The notes: a model not told the origin generated them from the letters alone. Positions 1-9,108 are shown, counted from the stretch's first letter. The stretch: 64,000 nt of DNA from Bacteroidales bacterium (GCA_016935435.1 JAFGQZ010000078.1:1-64000), one strand, 5' to 3'. Program-made: numbers and translations.

Positions 1-32
1 AAATTTCCGGCCTTTAATTTTCGAAGTAAAAA

Positions 33-374
33 TTATTCTTCTTTTTTCGAAAGAAACAACATATCGTTCATTACTATTTCGGTTATATATCGTTTCTGAC
101 CGGCCTTATCGTCGTACTGGCGATAAACTATGCGCCCTTCCACTGCAATCGGGCTGCCTTTTTTCAGATACTTCTCCGAACGTTCAGCCAAATTTCCCCA
201 GGCCACAATATTATGCCATTGGGTATCGGTAATTTTTTCGCCGTTGCCGGCAATATAGCTTTGCGATGTGGCGAGTGAGAACTTGGCAATTTTCTTTCCG
301 TTGTCGAGGTTTACCATTTCGGGATCCATACCAAGGTTTCCGATTAACTGTACTCTGTTCCTTAAATCTTTCAT
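33..374 (-). CDS. ssb: Single-stranded DNA-binding protein
   Basis: 113-residue SSB of the OB-fold family, which coats single-stranded DNA in replication, repair and recombination. The N-terminus (NRVQLIGNLGMDPEM), the central segment with TDTQWHNIVAWGNLAE and YLKKGSPIAVEGRIVYRQY are textbook SSB OB-fold landmarks. It is shorter than long housekeeping SSBs because it has no Gly/Pro-rich linker and no acidic DDDIPF-type tail; it ends in FLSKKEE. That form is common for accessory SSBs in Bacteroidetes, so this may be a secondary paralogue (inference). The gene stands alone; the neighbouring DNA upstream holds iteron-like repeats and a decayed toxin-antitoxin module. Confidence 0.95.
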   Translation of the reverse strand: MKDLRNRVQLIGNLGMDPEMVNLDNGKKIAKFSLATSQSYIAGNGEKITDTQWHNIVAWGNLAERSEKYLKKGSPIAVEGRIVYRQYDDKAGQKRYITEIVMNDMLFLSKKEE

Positions 375-420
375 TGTAGTAATTTTTTATTGTTAAACGT
401 TTGTGTTGATTTTGATGAAA

Positions 421-428
421 CAAACATA
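421..428 (-). promoter_or_regulatory. -7 box candidate for ssb
   Basis: Read on the minus strand this is TATGTTTG, a full match to the Bacteroidetes -7 consensus TAnnTTTG, 46 bases before the ssb start. I see no TTTG -33 element at the usual 19-21 base spacing. Confidence 0.45.
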
Positions 429-477
429 CAATGCCGGGCAAACCCAATCCGGTTTTTAAACGGGTATATCCGTATAT

Positions 478-507
478 AGTCGTTTAACAGTCGTTTATAG
501 TCGTTTA
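478..507. repeat. Three tandem 9-bp repeats upstream of ssb
   Basis: AGTCGTTTA occurs at 478-486, 489-497 and 499-507, a spacing of 11 then 10 bases, i.e. about one helical turn. The arrangement resembles iterons or a cooperative protein-binding site, about 105-135 bases upstream of ssb. Function unknown. Confidence 0.6.
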
Positions 508-660
508 TGTTGTTGATTTTAAATTTTATATGAATCCATACCTTTTCTACATAAAATTTAGACACTTGTAATGAGAGACTAAAAAACACGCGCATCTTTG
601 TGATTCTGTAACAATTTCCGATGATTTTGAATGAAAACTTTAAACTATAAATAGAAATAC

Positions 661-840
661 ATGAATATTCAATAGGAGAATATTTTGATACCTTTATTCA
701 AAGTAAAATATCAGCAGGACGATATAAAAATGCAAGTGAGGTTGTCAGAGCTGGATTAAAACTTTAGAAGTAGCAAGCAAGATGTGATCAATGGTGGAAT
801 TGATTATGATTTCGAACCAAAGTTACATTTAGAAAGTTAA
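661..840 (+). pseudogene. Decayed parD-type antitoxin gene
   Basis: Frame-broken remnant of a ParD/CopG-type antitoxin. An open stretch around 672-767 reads [16 protein letters not shown] then [15 protein letters not shown] followed by a stop; this is the highly conserved ParD N-terminal half. The C-terminal half continues in another frame at about 788-840 as INGGIDYDFEPKLHLES, the usual ParD tail. At least two frame changes (one just after the ATG at 661, one after 767) and in-frame stops disable it. It lies directly upstream of a parE remnant in the normal parDE order. Translation was done by hand; family identity is recognised from motif memory. Confidence 0.75.
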
Positions 841-858
841 AAGATAAGAAGAATTTGA

Positions 859-988
859 ATGGCTAAATATAAACTAACAAATAAGTCTGTTGATGATTTT
901 TGACTCAGATATTGAAGATAATAATGTTGAATTTACCTGAATTCTTCATGAACAATTGAATTTAAAAAATAGAATTAAAAACAAGTAA
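859..988 (+). pseudogene. Decayed, internally deleted parE-type toxin gene
   Basis: Starts with an intact ParE-like N-terminus (ATG at 859, MAKYKLTNKSVDDF, then stop) and resumes in another frame at 908-988 as DIEDNNVEFT, stop, ILHEQLNLKNRIKNK, stop. The second piece is the usual C-terminus of ParE/RelE toxins of this group. The middle of the gene, which would normally be about 60 residues, is missing. This points to an internal deletion plus point decay, so no active toxin can be made. It follows the parD remnant by 18 bases. Confidence 0.7.
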
Positions 989-1352
989 CCCATACAATAA
1001 AAAAAAACAAGCCATTATACTGTTTGTCTGTCATTTAGAGCTTTCCATCACCCTAAAATTCAGTGCATACTGATAGTTTGGACTCTGCCTAACCTCCCTC
1101 TTGAGCACTTTGCAATGCGTTCGGTTTTTGTTCGTTAACAATGCAAATTTTGGCTTTTAATAAGCCTCATTTACGATAAATGCAGGATTAAAAATCCTTA
1201 TCTATTAGTTTTCATTAAAATTCAGCAATTTGCTGGTTGACCATAAAGATACTAACAGCGTATTATTTAAAACAAAAATAAATAGCCGTCAAGCTTAGTT
1301 AATGGAAATTAAACTAAAGTACTAAGGAGTTTTGTATGCTGGTTGTTTATCA
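989..1352. other. Gene-free interval
   Basis: AT-rich DNA between the parE remnant and the 3' end of prfC. I see no convincing coding frame or RNA gene. Small palindromes exist (GGATTAAAAATCC near 1190; CAGCAATTTGCTG near 1224) but none is followed by a clear U-tract. Possibly further residue of a lost accessory element. Confidence 0.5.
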
Positions 1353-2948
1353 CTAAGTATTACTTATCACCACCTCCGAACTCGTATGGAATTTCACCTG
1401 AGGGAAGGTTTCTTTGGCAATTTTCACCACCCAGTCGCTTTCGGCCAGGAATACCGGTGTGTTTTCTTTGTCGAATGCTACCACCGACGATTTTCTGTTT
1501 ACAATTTCGTTTAACGCTTCCTTGCTATCCGATGTGAGCCAGCAGGCCTTAACAAACGGTAAGGGTTGAAAGTTGCATTTTGCGCCATATTCGTGTTCAA
1601 GCCTGAACTTAATAACATCGTATTGCAGCTCGCCAACTGTGCCTATAATTTTTTTATTGCCGGGCTGCTGCACAAACAATTGTGCCAGGCCCTCGTCGGT
1701 AAGTTGGCGCACACCTTTTTCGAGTTGTTTTGTTTTCTGTGGATCGAGGTTAATTACTTCTTTAAGTATTTCGGGCGAAAAGTTTGGCACCCCTTTAATA
1801 TGCAAAACTTCGCCTTCGGTAAGTGTATCGCCAATTTTTAAGTTCCCTGTATCGTAAAGCCCGATTACATCACCCGGAAAAGCTTCGTCGATAGTGCTAC
1901 GGGAACTGGCAAGAAATGCTGCCGGCGATGAAAACCTCATTTTCTTATCGAGCCGTGTATGATAGTAAAGCTTGTTCCGTTCGAACTTACCGGAACATAC
2001 CCTCAGAAAGGCTATACGGTTGCGGTGGTTCGGATCGAGGTTGGCATGTATTTTAAATATAAACCCAGCGAAGTTATCTTCTCCGGGCTGTATAGTTCGT
2101 TCGTAGGCTTCGGCTTTTGAAGGCGACGGGGCAATTTCCAGAAAAGTTTCAAGCAATTCGAGAACGCCGAAATTGTTCAGGGCACTTCCGAAAAATACCG
2201 GGGCAAGGTAGCCTTCGCGATAAAGGTTCTTCTGAAAAGGCTCAAATATTTCCGCTGCCAGGCCGGTTTCTTCCCAAAGCAGGTTGAGGGCTTCCTGTCC
2301 GAGTATTTCTTTTAGTTTCGAATTTTCAGTATCGTTTGTGCTTACCAATATTTCCGATTTGCCACTCTTCTGCGGTGTGTACAACTGAACACTTTTCTTA
2401 TACAAATTGTACACACCTTTAAAGTTGCTGCCCCTGCCAATGGGCCAGGTAAACGGACAGGCAGCTATTTTAAGTTCCTTTTCAAGCTCTTCCAGAAGAT
2501 CGAACGAATCTTTGCCCTCGCGGTCCAGTTTATTAACAAAAATCATTACCGGGGTAGCCCTCATCCGGCATACTTCCATAAGTTTGCGGGTTTGTTCCTC
2601 AACCCCCTTTGCACTATCGACAACCAAAATTACGCTATCGACTGCCGTTAATGTACGGTAGGTATCTTCGGCAAAATCTTTGTGCCCTGGTGTATCTAAA
2701 ATATTAACCCTGTTGCCGTTATAATCAAAAGTCATTACCGATGTGGCAACCGAAATGCCCCTTTGCTTTTCAATTTCCAGAAAATCGGATGTAGCCGCTT
2801 TTGTTATTTTGTTGCTTTTTACTGCCCCGGCAACTTGTATGGCGCCACCAAACAACAACAACTTTTCGGTAAGTGTTGTTTTTCCCGCATCGGGGTGCGA
2901 TATAATGGCAAAAGTGCGCCTGCGGCTTATTTCTGTGCTTATATTCAT
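1353..2948 (-). CDS. prfC: Peptide chain release factor 3
   Basis: 531-residue translational GTPase RF3, which recycles RF1/RF2 from the ribosome after peptide release. The N-terminal G domain is clear: P-loop [12 protein letters not shown] (about residues 17-28), switch region [20 protein letters not shown] and NKLD. Later segments ([20 protein letters not shown] and [21 protein letters not shown]) are characteristic of RF3 domains II and III. Length is normal for the family. Transcribed alone; the 323-base upstream gap to the divergent ATP-grasp gene carries no obvious third gene. Confidence 0.97.
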   Translation of the reverse strand: MNISTEISRRRTFAIISHPDAGKTTLTEKLLLFGGAIQVAGAVKSNKITKAATSDFLEIEKQRGISVATSVMTFDYNGNRVNILDTPGHKDFAEDTYRTLTAVDSVILVVDSAKGVEEQTRKLMEVCRMRATPVMIFVNKLDREGKDSFDLLEELEKELKIAACPFTWPIGRGSNFKGVYNLYKKSVQLYTPQKSGKSEILVSTNDTENSKLKEILGQEALNLLWEETGLAAEIFEPFQKNLYREGYLAPVFFGSALNNFGVLELLETFLEIAPSPSKAEAYERTIQPGEDNFAGFIFKIHANLDPNHRNRIAFLRVCSGKFERNKLYYHTRLDKKMRFSSPAAFLASSRSTIDEAFPGDVIGLYDTGNLKIGDTLTEGEVLHIKGVPNFSPEILKEVINLDPQKTKQLEKGVRQLTDEGLAQLFVQQPGNKKIIGTVGELQYDVIKFRLEHEYGAKCNFQPLPFVKACWLTSDSKEALNEIVNRKSSVVAFDKENTPVFLAESDWVVKIAKETFPQVKFHTSSEVVISNT

Positions 2949-3241
2949 TCTGTTGTTTTCTAAATAAAAAGACTCCTTTTACAGCAAGTGGTTTGTTCGC
3001 AAGGTTCAGAGGATATGTTTATTGAATATCTTCAAACGTCCACATCAAAACTTATCAAAAAAATAAACCTGCATTGCCCCAAATTTTTTATTTACTCGAG
3101 GGTTTATCCGGGGCGCGAAAGTAATAAAAAAACCGTGCAGAGAAAAATTAATAACAGTTTTGAGGCTAAACGCCTGTTTTACTTTAATATACCTTGTTTA
3201 TATAATTTTAACGCATTTATAATATTTATCAAGACTTCCGT

Positions 3242-3249
3242 TAATTTTG
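3242..3249 (+). promoter_or_regulatory. -7 box for the ATP-grasp gene
   Basis: TAATTTTG matches TAnnTTTG, 22 bases before the ATG at 3272. No -33 TTTG at standard spacing was seen. The rest of 2949-3271 shows nothing I can annotate. Confidence 0.45.
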
Positions 3250-3271
3250 AACCCTTATTCACTTCAAATTA

Positions 3272-4567
3272 ATGGTACTTAAAAAAGGAAAGAAACTGAG
3301 GTTTCTGTATGTTTCGAAATGGGGCGACATGCTCGATGTAGCCCTTGCAACACTTAAAGAAGGTAACGATGTAAAAATGTACATCGACTATAAACCATGC
3401 CGCGAGGTTGGATACGGTTTAGTGCCCAAAGCGCGCGAATGGCAAAAACATATCGATTGGGCCGATATTATAGTTTTCGATTATGTTGGGTACGGAAAAA
3501 TAGCAGAAGAACTGAAAGCTGCCGGAAAAATTGTTTTTGGGGGCACCCAATATACCGATAAACTCGAACTCGACCGTACTTTTGGCCAGAAAGAACTCAA
3601 AAGGCATAAAGTTAAAATTCTGGGATATAACGAATTTGAAAGCTTTCACGAAGCCATTAGCTTTGTAAAGGAAAACCCCAACAGCTATGTAATTAAACCC
3701 TGCGGCGAAATACAGGATTATAAACAGCTTCTTTTTGTAGGAAAGGAAGAAGATGGCAGTGATATTATAAGGGTATTGAAAGCCTACGAGAAAACCTGGG
3801 GCGATAAAATGGGCGCATTTCAGTTACAACGAAAAGTTACTGGTGTTGAGATTGCCGTTTCGGGCTTTTTTAATGGCAACAAATTCATTAAGCCCCTGAA
3901 CATAACCTTTGAACACAAAAAGCTTTTCCCGAAAGAACTGGGCGTTTCAACCGGTGAAATGGGCACCAGCATGTTTTGGGCCGACGAAAGCCCCATTTTC
4001 GACGCCACACTTAAAAAAATGGAAAACACCCTGGCCAAAGAAAATTTCATCGGCCATATCGATATAAACTGTATAGTAAACGGAAACGGAATATATCCCC
4101 TGGAGTTTACTTCGAGGTTTGGGTTTCCGCAGATTTATATCCAACGTGCATCGATAAACGAACCTTTTAGCGATATGATTTATAAAGTGGCTACCGGAAG
4201 CGATTTTAAAATAAACGTTAAAAGGGGCTTCCAGGTTGGGGCCTACATTGTCGTCCCCCCCTTCCCTTACGAAGATGAAAAAACATTCGATGTTTTCTCC
4301 AAAGATGCTGTTGTGGTAGTGAAAAAGCCCATGAAAGAAGGGTTGCACCCAATACATGTTAAAGAAATCAACGGCGAATGGCTTATTACCGGAAATTCGG
4401 GCATGCCACTGCTGGTAACCGGCACAGGTCTTACCATGAAAGAAGCCCAGAAACTGATGTACAACCGTATAAACAACGTACTCATTAACAATGCCTATTA
4501 CCGCACCGACATTGGCGATCGATGGTTTGAAGATTCCGATAAGCTCATGGCCTGGAATTTATTGTAA
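3272..4567 (+). CDS. PurD-like ATP-grasp domain ligase
   Basis: 431-residue protein resembling phosphoribosylglycinamide synthetase (PurD) ATP-grasp proteins. The motifs LELDRTFGQKELKRHKVKI, NSYVIKPCGE (ATP-binding lysine strand), VTGVEIAVSGFFNG, and the metal-site segment GHIDINCIVNGNGIYPLEFTSRFGFP are visible. The N-terminal domain departs from true PurD: the GGREH-type beginning is absent and it opens with KLRFLYVSKWGDMLDVALAT. It is therefore probably not the housekeeping purine enzyme but a carboxylate-amine ligase of unknown substrate. A GNAT acetyltransferase follows after 9 bases, so the two are likely co-transcribed and may act on one small molecule (inference). Confidence 0.75.
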   Translation: MVLKKGKKLRFLYVSKWGDMLDVALATLKEGNDVKMYIDYKPCREVGYGLVPKAREWQKHIDWADIIVFDYVGYGKIAEELKAAGKIVFGGTQYTDKLELDRTFGQKELKRHKVKILGYNEFESFHEAISFVKENPNSYVIKPCGEIQDYKQLLFVGKEEDGSDIIRVLKAYEKTWGDKMGAFQLQRKVTGVEIAVSGFFNGNKFIKPLNITFEHKKLFPKELGVSTGEMGTSMFWADESPIFDATLKKMENTLAKENFIGHIDINCIVNGNGIYPLEFTSRFGFPQIYIQRASINEPFSDMIYKVATGSDFKINVKRGFQVGAYIVVPPFPYEDEKTFDVFSKDAVVVVKKPMKEGLHPIHVKEINGEWLITGNSGMPLLVTGTGLTMKEAQKLMYNRINNVLINNAYYRTDIGDRWFEDSDKLMAWNLL

Positions 4568-4576
4568 CACAAAAAA

Positions 4577-5047
4577 ATGAATTGCACGCCCAAACCCGGA
4601 TATATCTTCAGGGAATACACCGCAAAACCAGATATGTTTTTCGAAATCCTGCCTGCAGACTGGCAAGAGTCGATTGTCCCTTACTGGCCTGCTTATGCTG
4701 GTTCAACGCGTATATTTGTGCTGGAATATGCCGGCGATATTGTTTGCGGAGGGCTTGTTTTTTCCCAGGTTTCGCCCGATACCTTATATTATCGTAGCGA
4801 AGCTGAAAAATGGTTCGACAATGGCTACCTTTACCTGGCGTATATATGGGTGCCTGAAAAATTCCGGGGCAGAAAATTTGGTTCGAAGTGGCTTGAATTT
4901 CTACATGCACAATTTAAAACCCAAAAATTCTGGCTCGCTATTGAAGACTATAACCTGGTAAATTTTTACTCACCCTCCGGATACAGGTTAGTAAAAGAAA
5001 TTAGCGGCGAATGGGGCAGTGAATGGATTATGGCCAGGCAAATATAA
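4577..5047 (+). CDS. GNAT family N-acetyltransferase
   Basis: 156-residue GNAT-fold protein predicted to transfer an acetyl group from acetyl-CoA to an unknown amine. The acetyl-CoA pyrophosphate loop is seen in VPEKFRGRKFGSKWLEFL (R-x-x-G-x-G/A type), preceded by the beta strand YLYLAYIWV and followed by the C-terminal NLVNFYSPSGYRLVKEI typical of GNATs. It starts 9 bases after the ATP-grasp gene, suggesting an operon and a shared substrate pathway. No membrane segment or signal peptide. Confidence 0.8.
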   Translation: MNCTPKPGYIFREYTAKPDMFFEILPADWQESIVPYWPAYAGSTRIFVLEYAGDIVCGGLVFSQVSPDTLYYRSEAEKWFDNGYLYLAYIWVPEKFRGRKFGSKWLEFLHAQFKTQKFWLAIEDYNLVNFYSPSGYRLVKEISGEWGSEWIMARQI

Positions 5048-5146
5048 TTCTTTGGCAGCCTTTGCCAGTTATATGTATTTTTTCCTAATTAGTGCCTGCA
5101 AGAAAACTCCCCAAAAATGATAACCTTGGCCCGCACCCCTCAGCCC

Positions 5147-5196
5147 CCTAAAGGGGATGTCATTCACTCACAGCACGTTGGATTTTCCCCTTTAGG
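5147..5196. repeat. Inverted repeat between convergent genes
   Basis: CCTAAAGGGGA (5147-5157) pairs with TCCCCTTTAGG (5186-5196): an 11-bp perfect stem with a 28-base loop, in the gap between the convergent GNAT and ABC permease genes. It looks like a dispersed Bacteroidetes intergenic repeat or a weak bidirectional terminator; no clean T-tract follows. Confidence 0.6.
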
Positions 5197-5307
5197 AGAA
5201 GAAAGGGACAAGCGCAAGAGGAATACTAGTTTTCTTGTAGGCACTAATTAAGCTTTGCGTGTTAAAGCTGTAAACAGGCAAACAACAGTGGCCGGCCAAC
5301 AAAACAT

Positions 5308-6627
5308 TCACGATTTGGTGAAAACATATTTTATAAGCATGCCCAACGAGGGTTTTTTGCCCTGGACCAATATAAAAGTGCGAAATATTTTTCCTCCGGC
5401 CCAAACTACCAGCATGGTAAACAAAACAACCCCTGCCATTCCGGCAATAGGCTGCCATAATGGTATAGATACAGGCGATGCCTGGCGTACCAGCATAATA
5501 AAGGGCGTAAATGGCGGAAAAAGCGATAAACCAACCGACAGGCTGCTCAGCGGGTCTTTTAATACCGGCATCATGAAAAATATAGGCAGAATTACCGGCA
5601 GCATGGCCGGAAACTGAAGCGACTGGGCATCTTTCGAATCGTTGCAGGCCGAACCAAGCGAAGCCATAATAGAACCAATCATTAATACGCTTAAAAGCAT
5701 ATAAACAAAAAACCAGGGCAATAAATGGTAAGGTATTAAATGCGAATAGTTAAGCTTTGCAGCAATAAATGTACCCCCGACAACATAAATAAGCGAACCT
5801 GTAAGCGATATGCTTATACCGCCCAACACTTTCCCCATCATAAACTGGAAAGGGGTTACCGTGCCCAGTAAAACTTCAGCAATCCGGTCGGTTTTTTCTT
5901 CCATTACCGAATTTAAAAGTGGCACAGCGCTCATAAGCACCATCATAAACATCAAGAGCACAAAAATATAGGGTATTAATATGGCTTCTACAGGGGTACT
6001 TTCTTTCGCCTCGGCCTTTCCGTTAACCTGAGGCTCACCGGTAACAAGCCCCATACCGGCAACTTCAACCTGGCTAAAAAGAATTTGCAGGTTTTTATCT
6101 TCAAGCCCCAATGCTTCAACCCTTAGTTGACGAATTTTATTGTTTACCGGCCAGTTTAGCCATGCGCGTATATCGTCCATCAGCGAATTTTCCGAATAGT
6201 ATTTTACCCGTGTTTTTTCATAGTCGGCTTTTGGATGTATGGCATCGGGGCCAATTTCAACAAAAGCATGTATTTGTTTATTCCTCACCCTGTCAGACAA
6301 AACTGTTTTTTGTGCCAGCAGGTTGGCTGTATCGGGCATTACAACCTCAATAATATACCGGGGCTTTATCTGTTTGTTTTTTACCGTGTCGAAAATTTCG
6401 TTCTGGTTGTGCCATTCTGCTGCTTCGGATATTGTGCTGACTATCTGTCCTGTATGGTCGATAACACAAATAATTTTATCAGAAATATCGCCACTGTTTT
6501 TAAAGAATTCCATTACAAACAAACTGCCGAACATAAAAACCGGGGTAACAACCAAACCGATTACAAAACTTTTGGTGCGTACCGATGTCCGGAACTCGCG
6601 AAGGGCCAATATGAAAATCTTATACAT
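5308..6627 (-). CDS. ABC-2 type exporter permease (NatB-like)
   Basis: 439-residue integral membrane subunit of an ABC-2 exporter. It begins MYKIFILALREFRTSVRTKSF, a typical cytoplasmic start before the first transmembrane helix (FVIGLVVTPVFMFGSLFVM). A long extracytoplasmic region (about residues 45-215) is followed by a cluster of helices from about residue 220 (ILIPYIFVLLMFMMVLMSAV) to the C-terminus. The segment NSVMEEKTDRIAEVLLGTVTPFQFMMGK is the hallmark ABC-2 coupling region, as in NatB. It lies 23 bases downstream of its ATPase. Substrate is unknown; the NatAB relation (sodium extrusion) is only by similarity. Confidence 0.88.
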   Translation of the reverse strand: MYKIFILALREFRTSVRTKSFVIGLVVTPVFMFGSLFVMEFFKNSGDISDKIICVIDHTGQIVSTISEAAEWHNQNEIFDTVKNKQIKPRYIIEVVMPDTANLLAQKTVLSDRVRNKQIHAFVEIGPDAIHPKADYEKTRVKYYSENSLMDDIRAWLNWPVNNKIRQLRVEALGLEDKNLQILFSQVEVAGMGLVTGEPQVNGKAEAKESTPVEAILIPYIFVLLMFMMVLMSAVPLLNSVMEEKTDRIAEVLLGTVTPFQFMMGKVLGGISISLTGSLIYVVGGTFIAAKLNYSHLIPYHLLPWFFVYMLLSVLMIGSIMASLGSACNDSKDAQSLQFPAMLPVILPIFFMMPVLKDPLSSLSVGLSLFPPFTPFIMLVRQASPVSIPLWQPIAGMAGVVLFTMLVVWAGGKIFRTFILVQGKKPSLGMLIKYVFTKS

Positions 6628-6650
6628 TTTTTTTGTTTTTTTGGTAGGGG

Positions 6651-7562
6651 TTAGTTTTGCTGTAATTCGCCGTTTACAGGCCTCGCTATGCGTATAAAGA
6701 TATCGTTGAGCGAAGGCCTTGTAATTTCGAATTTGTAAACTTTCGACTGGTTAATAATTGCTTTCAGAATATCTTGCGGATCGTAATTTTCGGCAATACG
6801 TATTTCCTGAATTTGGCCAAAATCGTTAATCTTTTCGATGCCGTTTATTCCCTGAAGGGCTTTTGCCCCATTTGCAGTTTGCAGGCTTATTGTGTCGGAA
6901 CCATATTTGTCTTGTATATCTGCAAGTGTGCCATCGAGCACTTTGGTGCCTTTATAAATCATAAATATATAATCGCACATACGTTCGGCCATGTTCATGT
7001 CGTGCGTGCTGAAAATAATTGTCGCCCCTTTTTCCCTGAGCTCCAGTATTGCTGTTTTGAGAATATCGGCATTAACCGGATCGAGGCCAGAGAAAGGTTC
7101 GTCGAGTATTATTATTTCCGGTTCGTGGATAATGGTTGATATAAATTGAATTTTCTGGCTCATGCCTTTACTGAGTGCCTCAATTTTTTTGTCTTTCCAC
7201 TCGCCCAGTTCTAATTTTTTAAGCCAGTAATCAATTTTATGGTTGATATGGTTTGTTTTGCGCAGCTGTCCGTAAAACTGAAGCAATTCACCAACCTTCA
7301 TTTTTTTATAAAGGCCGCGTTCTTCTGGTAAATAGCCAATATTTTCGTGTGTACTGCCAGTATGTTCCTTCCCCAAAATTTTAATATTCCCGCTATCGGG
7401 ATAAAAAATATTCATTATCATGCGTATAGTAGTGGTTTTACCAGAACCATTAGGCCCTATAAAGCCATAGATGCTGCCTTTGGGCACATTTAACGAAAGC
7501 TGGTTTACGGCAGTAAAGCGGTTAAAAGTTTTAGTAACCTGTTCGATTTCGATAGAATACAT
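6651..7562 (-). CDS. ABC exporter ATP-binding protein (NatA-like)
   Basis: 303-residue ABC ATPase that should power the permease encoded just downstream. Walker A is GPNGSGKTT (about residues 37-45), the signature is LSKGMSQKIQ, Walker B is IIILDEPFSGLDP and the H-loop is STHDM. The roughly 80-residue C-terminal extension (from about 220) is the DUF4162-like tail often seen in NatA/CcmA-type ATPases. With the permease it forms a two-gene operon (ATPase first, 23-base gap). Confidence 0.93.
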   Translation of the reverse strand: MYSIEIEQVTKTFNRFTAVNQLSLNVPKGSIYGFIGPNGSGKTTTIRMIMNIFYPDSGNIKILGKEHTGSTHENIGYLPEERGLYKKMKVGELLQFYGQLRKTNHINHKIDYWLKKLELGEWKDKKIEALSKGMSQKIQFISTIIHEPEIIILDEPFSGLDPVNADILKTAILELREKGATIIFSTHDMNMAERMCDYIFMIYKGTKVLDGTLADIQDKYGSDTISLQTANGAKALQGINGIEKINDFGQIQEIRIAENYDPQDILKAIINQSKVYKFEITRPSLNDIFIRIARPVNGELQQN

Positions 7563-7716
7563 CCGTTGAGGGTGTTGGTTTAAGCCGGAAAATAAATGAT
7601 TTTTTTTGGGGTTTACAAAGAAAATGTCTTCTTTTTATAATTTAGGTAGATACTAATCCTATATTAAAGTAGGATTAAAAAGCTTTTTATATTCATCTGC
7701 AAGAAATAAAATCGCG

Positions 7717-7724
7717 TATTTTTG
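7717..7724 (+). promoter_or_regulatory. -7 box for metZ
   Basis: TATTTTTG is a full TAnnTTTG match 21 bases before the ATG at 7746. It contains the in-frame TTG that would give an eight-residue-longer reading, so that upstream start is unlikely. Confidence 0.6.
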
Positions 7725-7745
7725 TATAAACTATTTACAGCAAAC

Positions 7746-8924
7746 ATGAAGAAATACCCACATTTCGAGACCAACGCCGTGCGCGGGCAAATGTCGCGAT
7801 CGCAAAAGAAAGAGCACAGTGCGCCTATTTTTGCCACATCGAGTTTTGTGTTCGACAGCGCCGAAGAGGCCCGCGCAGTTTTTGCCGAAGAAGCCGACGG
7901 ATATTTTTACTCGAGGTATAGCAACCCCAACACCGACGAATTTGTTGAAAAACTGTGCGCCCTTGAAGGTGTTGACGATGGCATTGCCACGGCAACCGGT
8001 ATGGCAGCCAACTTTTTGGCCATTATGGCCCATCTCAGGGCAGGCGATCATATTGTATCGTCGAGGAGCTTGTTTACTTCCACACACCAGATAATTACCC
8101 AACTTTTGCCCCGCTATGGCATTAGCCATACTTATGTCGATTGCGGCGATAAAGAAGAGTGGCAGGAAGCTATTATGCCTACCACCCGTTTGCTGTTTAT
8201 CGAAACCCCATCGAACCCTGGCCTTGACCTGGTTGACATTGGTTTTGTGGTGGCCCTTGCCCGCGAAAACAACTGCATTGTGGCAATCGACAATAGTTTT
8301 GCCTCGCCATATATTCAAACACCAGCCCAATTCGGGGCCGACCTTATATGCCATTCGGCCACAAAGTTTATTGACGGTCAGGGCCGTACCATGGGTGGTG
8401 CAGTAGTTGGCTCGCACGAAGCTATGGAGCAGGTGCGATTTTTTGCCCGCCAGACAGGCCCTACACTTGCCCCGTTTAATGCCTGGATACTTTCGAAAAG
8501 CCTCGAAACCCTACCGGTGCGCATGGAGAAACACTGCCAGAACGCCATGAAATTTGCAGAGTTTTTATCGCAAAGCAAAGATATTCAATCGGTAAGGTAC
8601 CCATTCTTGCCTTCGTACCCACAGTACGAACTGGCAAAGAAACAAATGAGGCTGGGTGGGGCTATGGTTTCATTTGAAGTTGCCGGGGGATATGAACGTT
8701 GCATACGCTTTATCGATAAGCTTGAAATGATTTCGGTAACCCCAAACCTTGGCGACACCCGTACGGCACTTACTCACCCGGCATCTACCACCCACTCAAA
8801 GCTGAGCGAGGACGAAAGACTGGCCGTAAACATTACCAAAGAACTTGTTCGTGTTTCAGTTGGCCTCGAACATATCGACGATATCATTGCCGATGTGGAT
8901 CATGCACTGAAAAAATCGAAATAA
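7746..8924 (+). CDS. metZ: O-succinylhomoserine sulfhydrylase / Cys-Met PLP enzyme
   Basis: 392-residue PLP-dependent enzyme of the Cys/Met metabolism family, most likely making homocysteine from O-succinyl- (or O-acetyl-) homoserine and sulfide for methionine synthesis. The N-terminus FETNAVRGQ, SRYSNPNTDEFVEKLCALEG, the PLP lysine in HSATKFIDGQGR (K207), and the C-terminal GDTRTALTHPASTTHS followed by RVSVGLEHIDDI are diagnostic. I chose ATG 7746 because the upstream TTG lies inside a -7 promoter box. Length fits MetZ (about 390). A cystathionine gamma-lyase or gamma-synthase cannot be fully excluded without an alignment. Confidence 0.88.
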   Translation: MKKYPHFETNAVRGQMSRSQKKEHSAPIFATSSFVFDSAEEARAVFAEEADGYFYSRYSNPNTDEFVEKLCALEGVDDGIATATGMAANFLAIMAHLRAGDHIVSSRSLFTSTHQIITQLLPRYGISHTYVDCGDKEEWQEAIMPTTRLLFIETPSNPGLDLVDIGFVVALARENNCIVAIDNSFASPYIQTPAQFGADLICHSATKFIDGQGRTMGGAVVGSHEAMEQVRFFARQTGPTLAPFNAWILSKSLETLPVRMEKHCQNAMKFAEFLSQSKDIQSVRYPFLPSYPQYELAKKQMRLGGAMVSFEVAGGYERCIRFIDKLEMISVTPNLGDTRTALTHPASTTHSKLSEDERLAVNITKELVRVSVGLEHIDDIIADVDHALKKSK

Positions 8925-8998
8925 GTAAAAAAAAGTATGAAAATTCCTTCAGATAGAAAGAAAACTTATTACTTGTACTCAGTTAATATCACTGGGTT

Positions 8999-9034
8999 CC
9001 CTGTGGTATAATGCTTTGAAATTTTACCACAGGG
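8999..9034. repeat. REP-like hairpin between convergent genes
   Basis: CCCTGTGGTA (8999-9008) and TACCACAGGG (9025-9034) form a perfect 10-bp stem around a 16-base loop. It lies between the 3' ends of metZ and the GH30 gene. No T-tract follows, so it looks more like a dispersed intergenic repeat than a classical terminator. Confidence 0.65.
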
Positions 9035-9108
9035 TTACACAGAGAACAATAGTAAGAGCATAGTATTATGCCTACATGCTCTATTTATAAATATTTAACC
9101 TGTAACAA

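Noticed and set aside
2988-3272. 94-residue open frame between prfC and the ATP-grasp gene
   Set aside because: Composition and lack of any domain or start context suggest chance; the interval looks like promoter DNA.
7722-7745. Longer metZ reading from TTG 7722
   Set aside because: That codon lies inside a TAnnTTTG promoter box, and the family N-terminus begins at the ATG at 7746.
7731-8417. 228-residue minus-strand frame inside metZ
   Set aside because: It is antisense to a clear metZ gene and has no recognisable domain.
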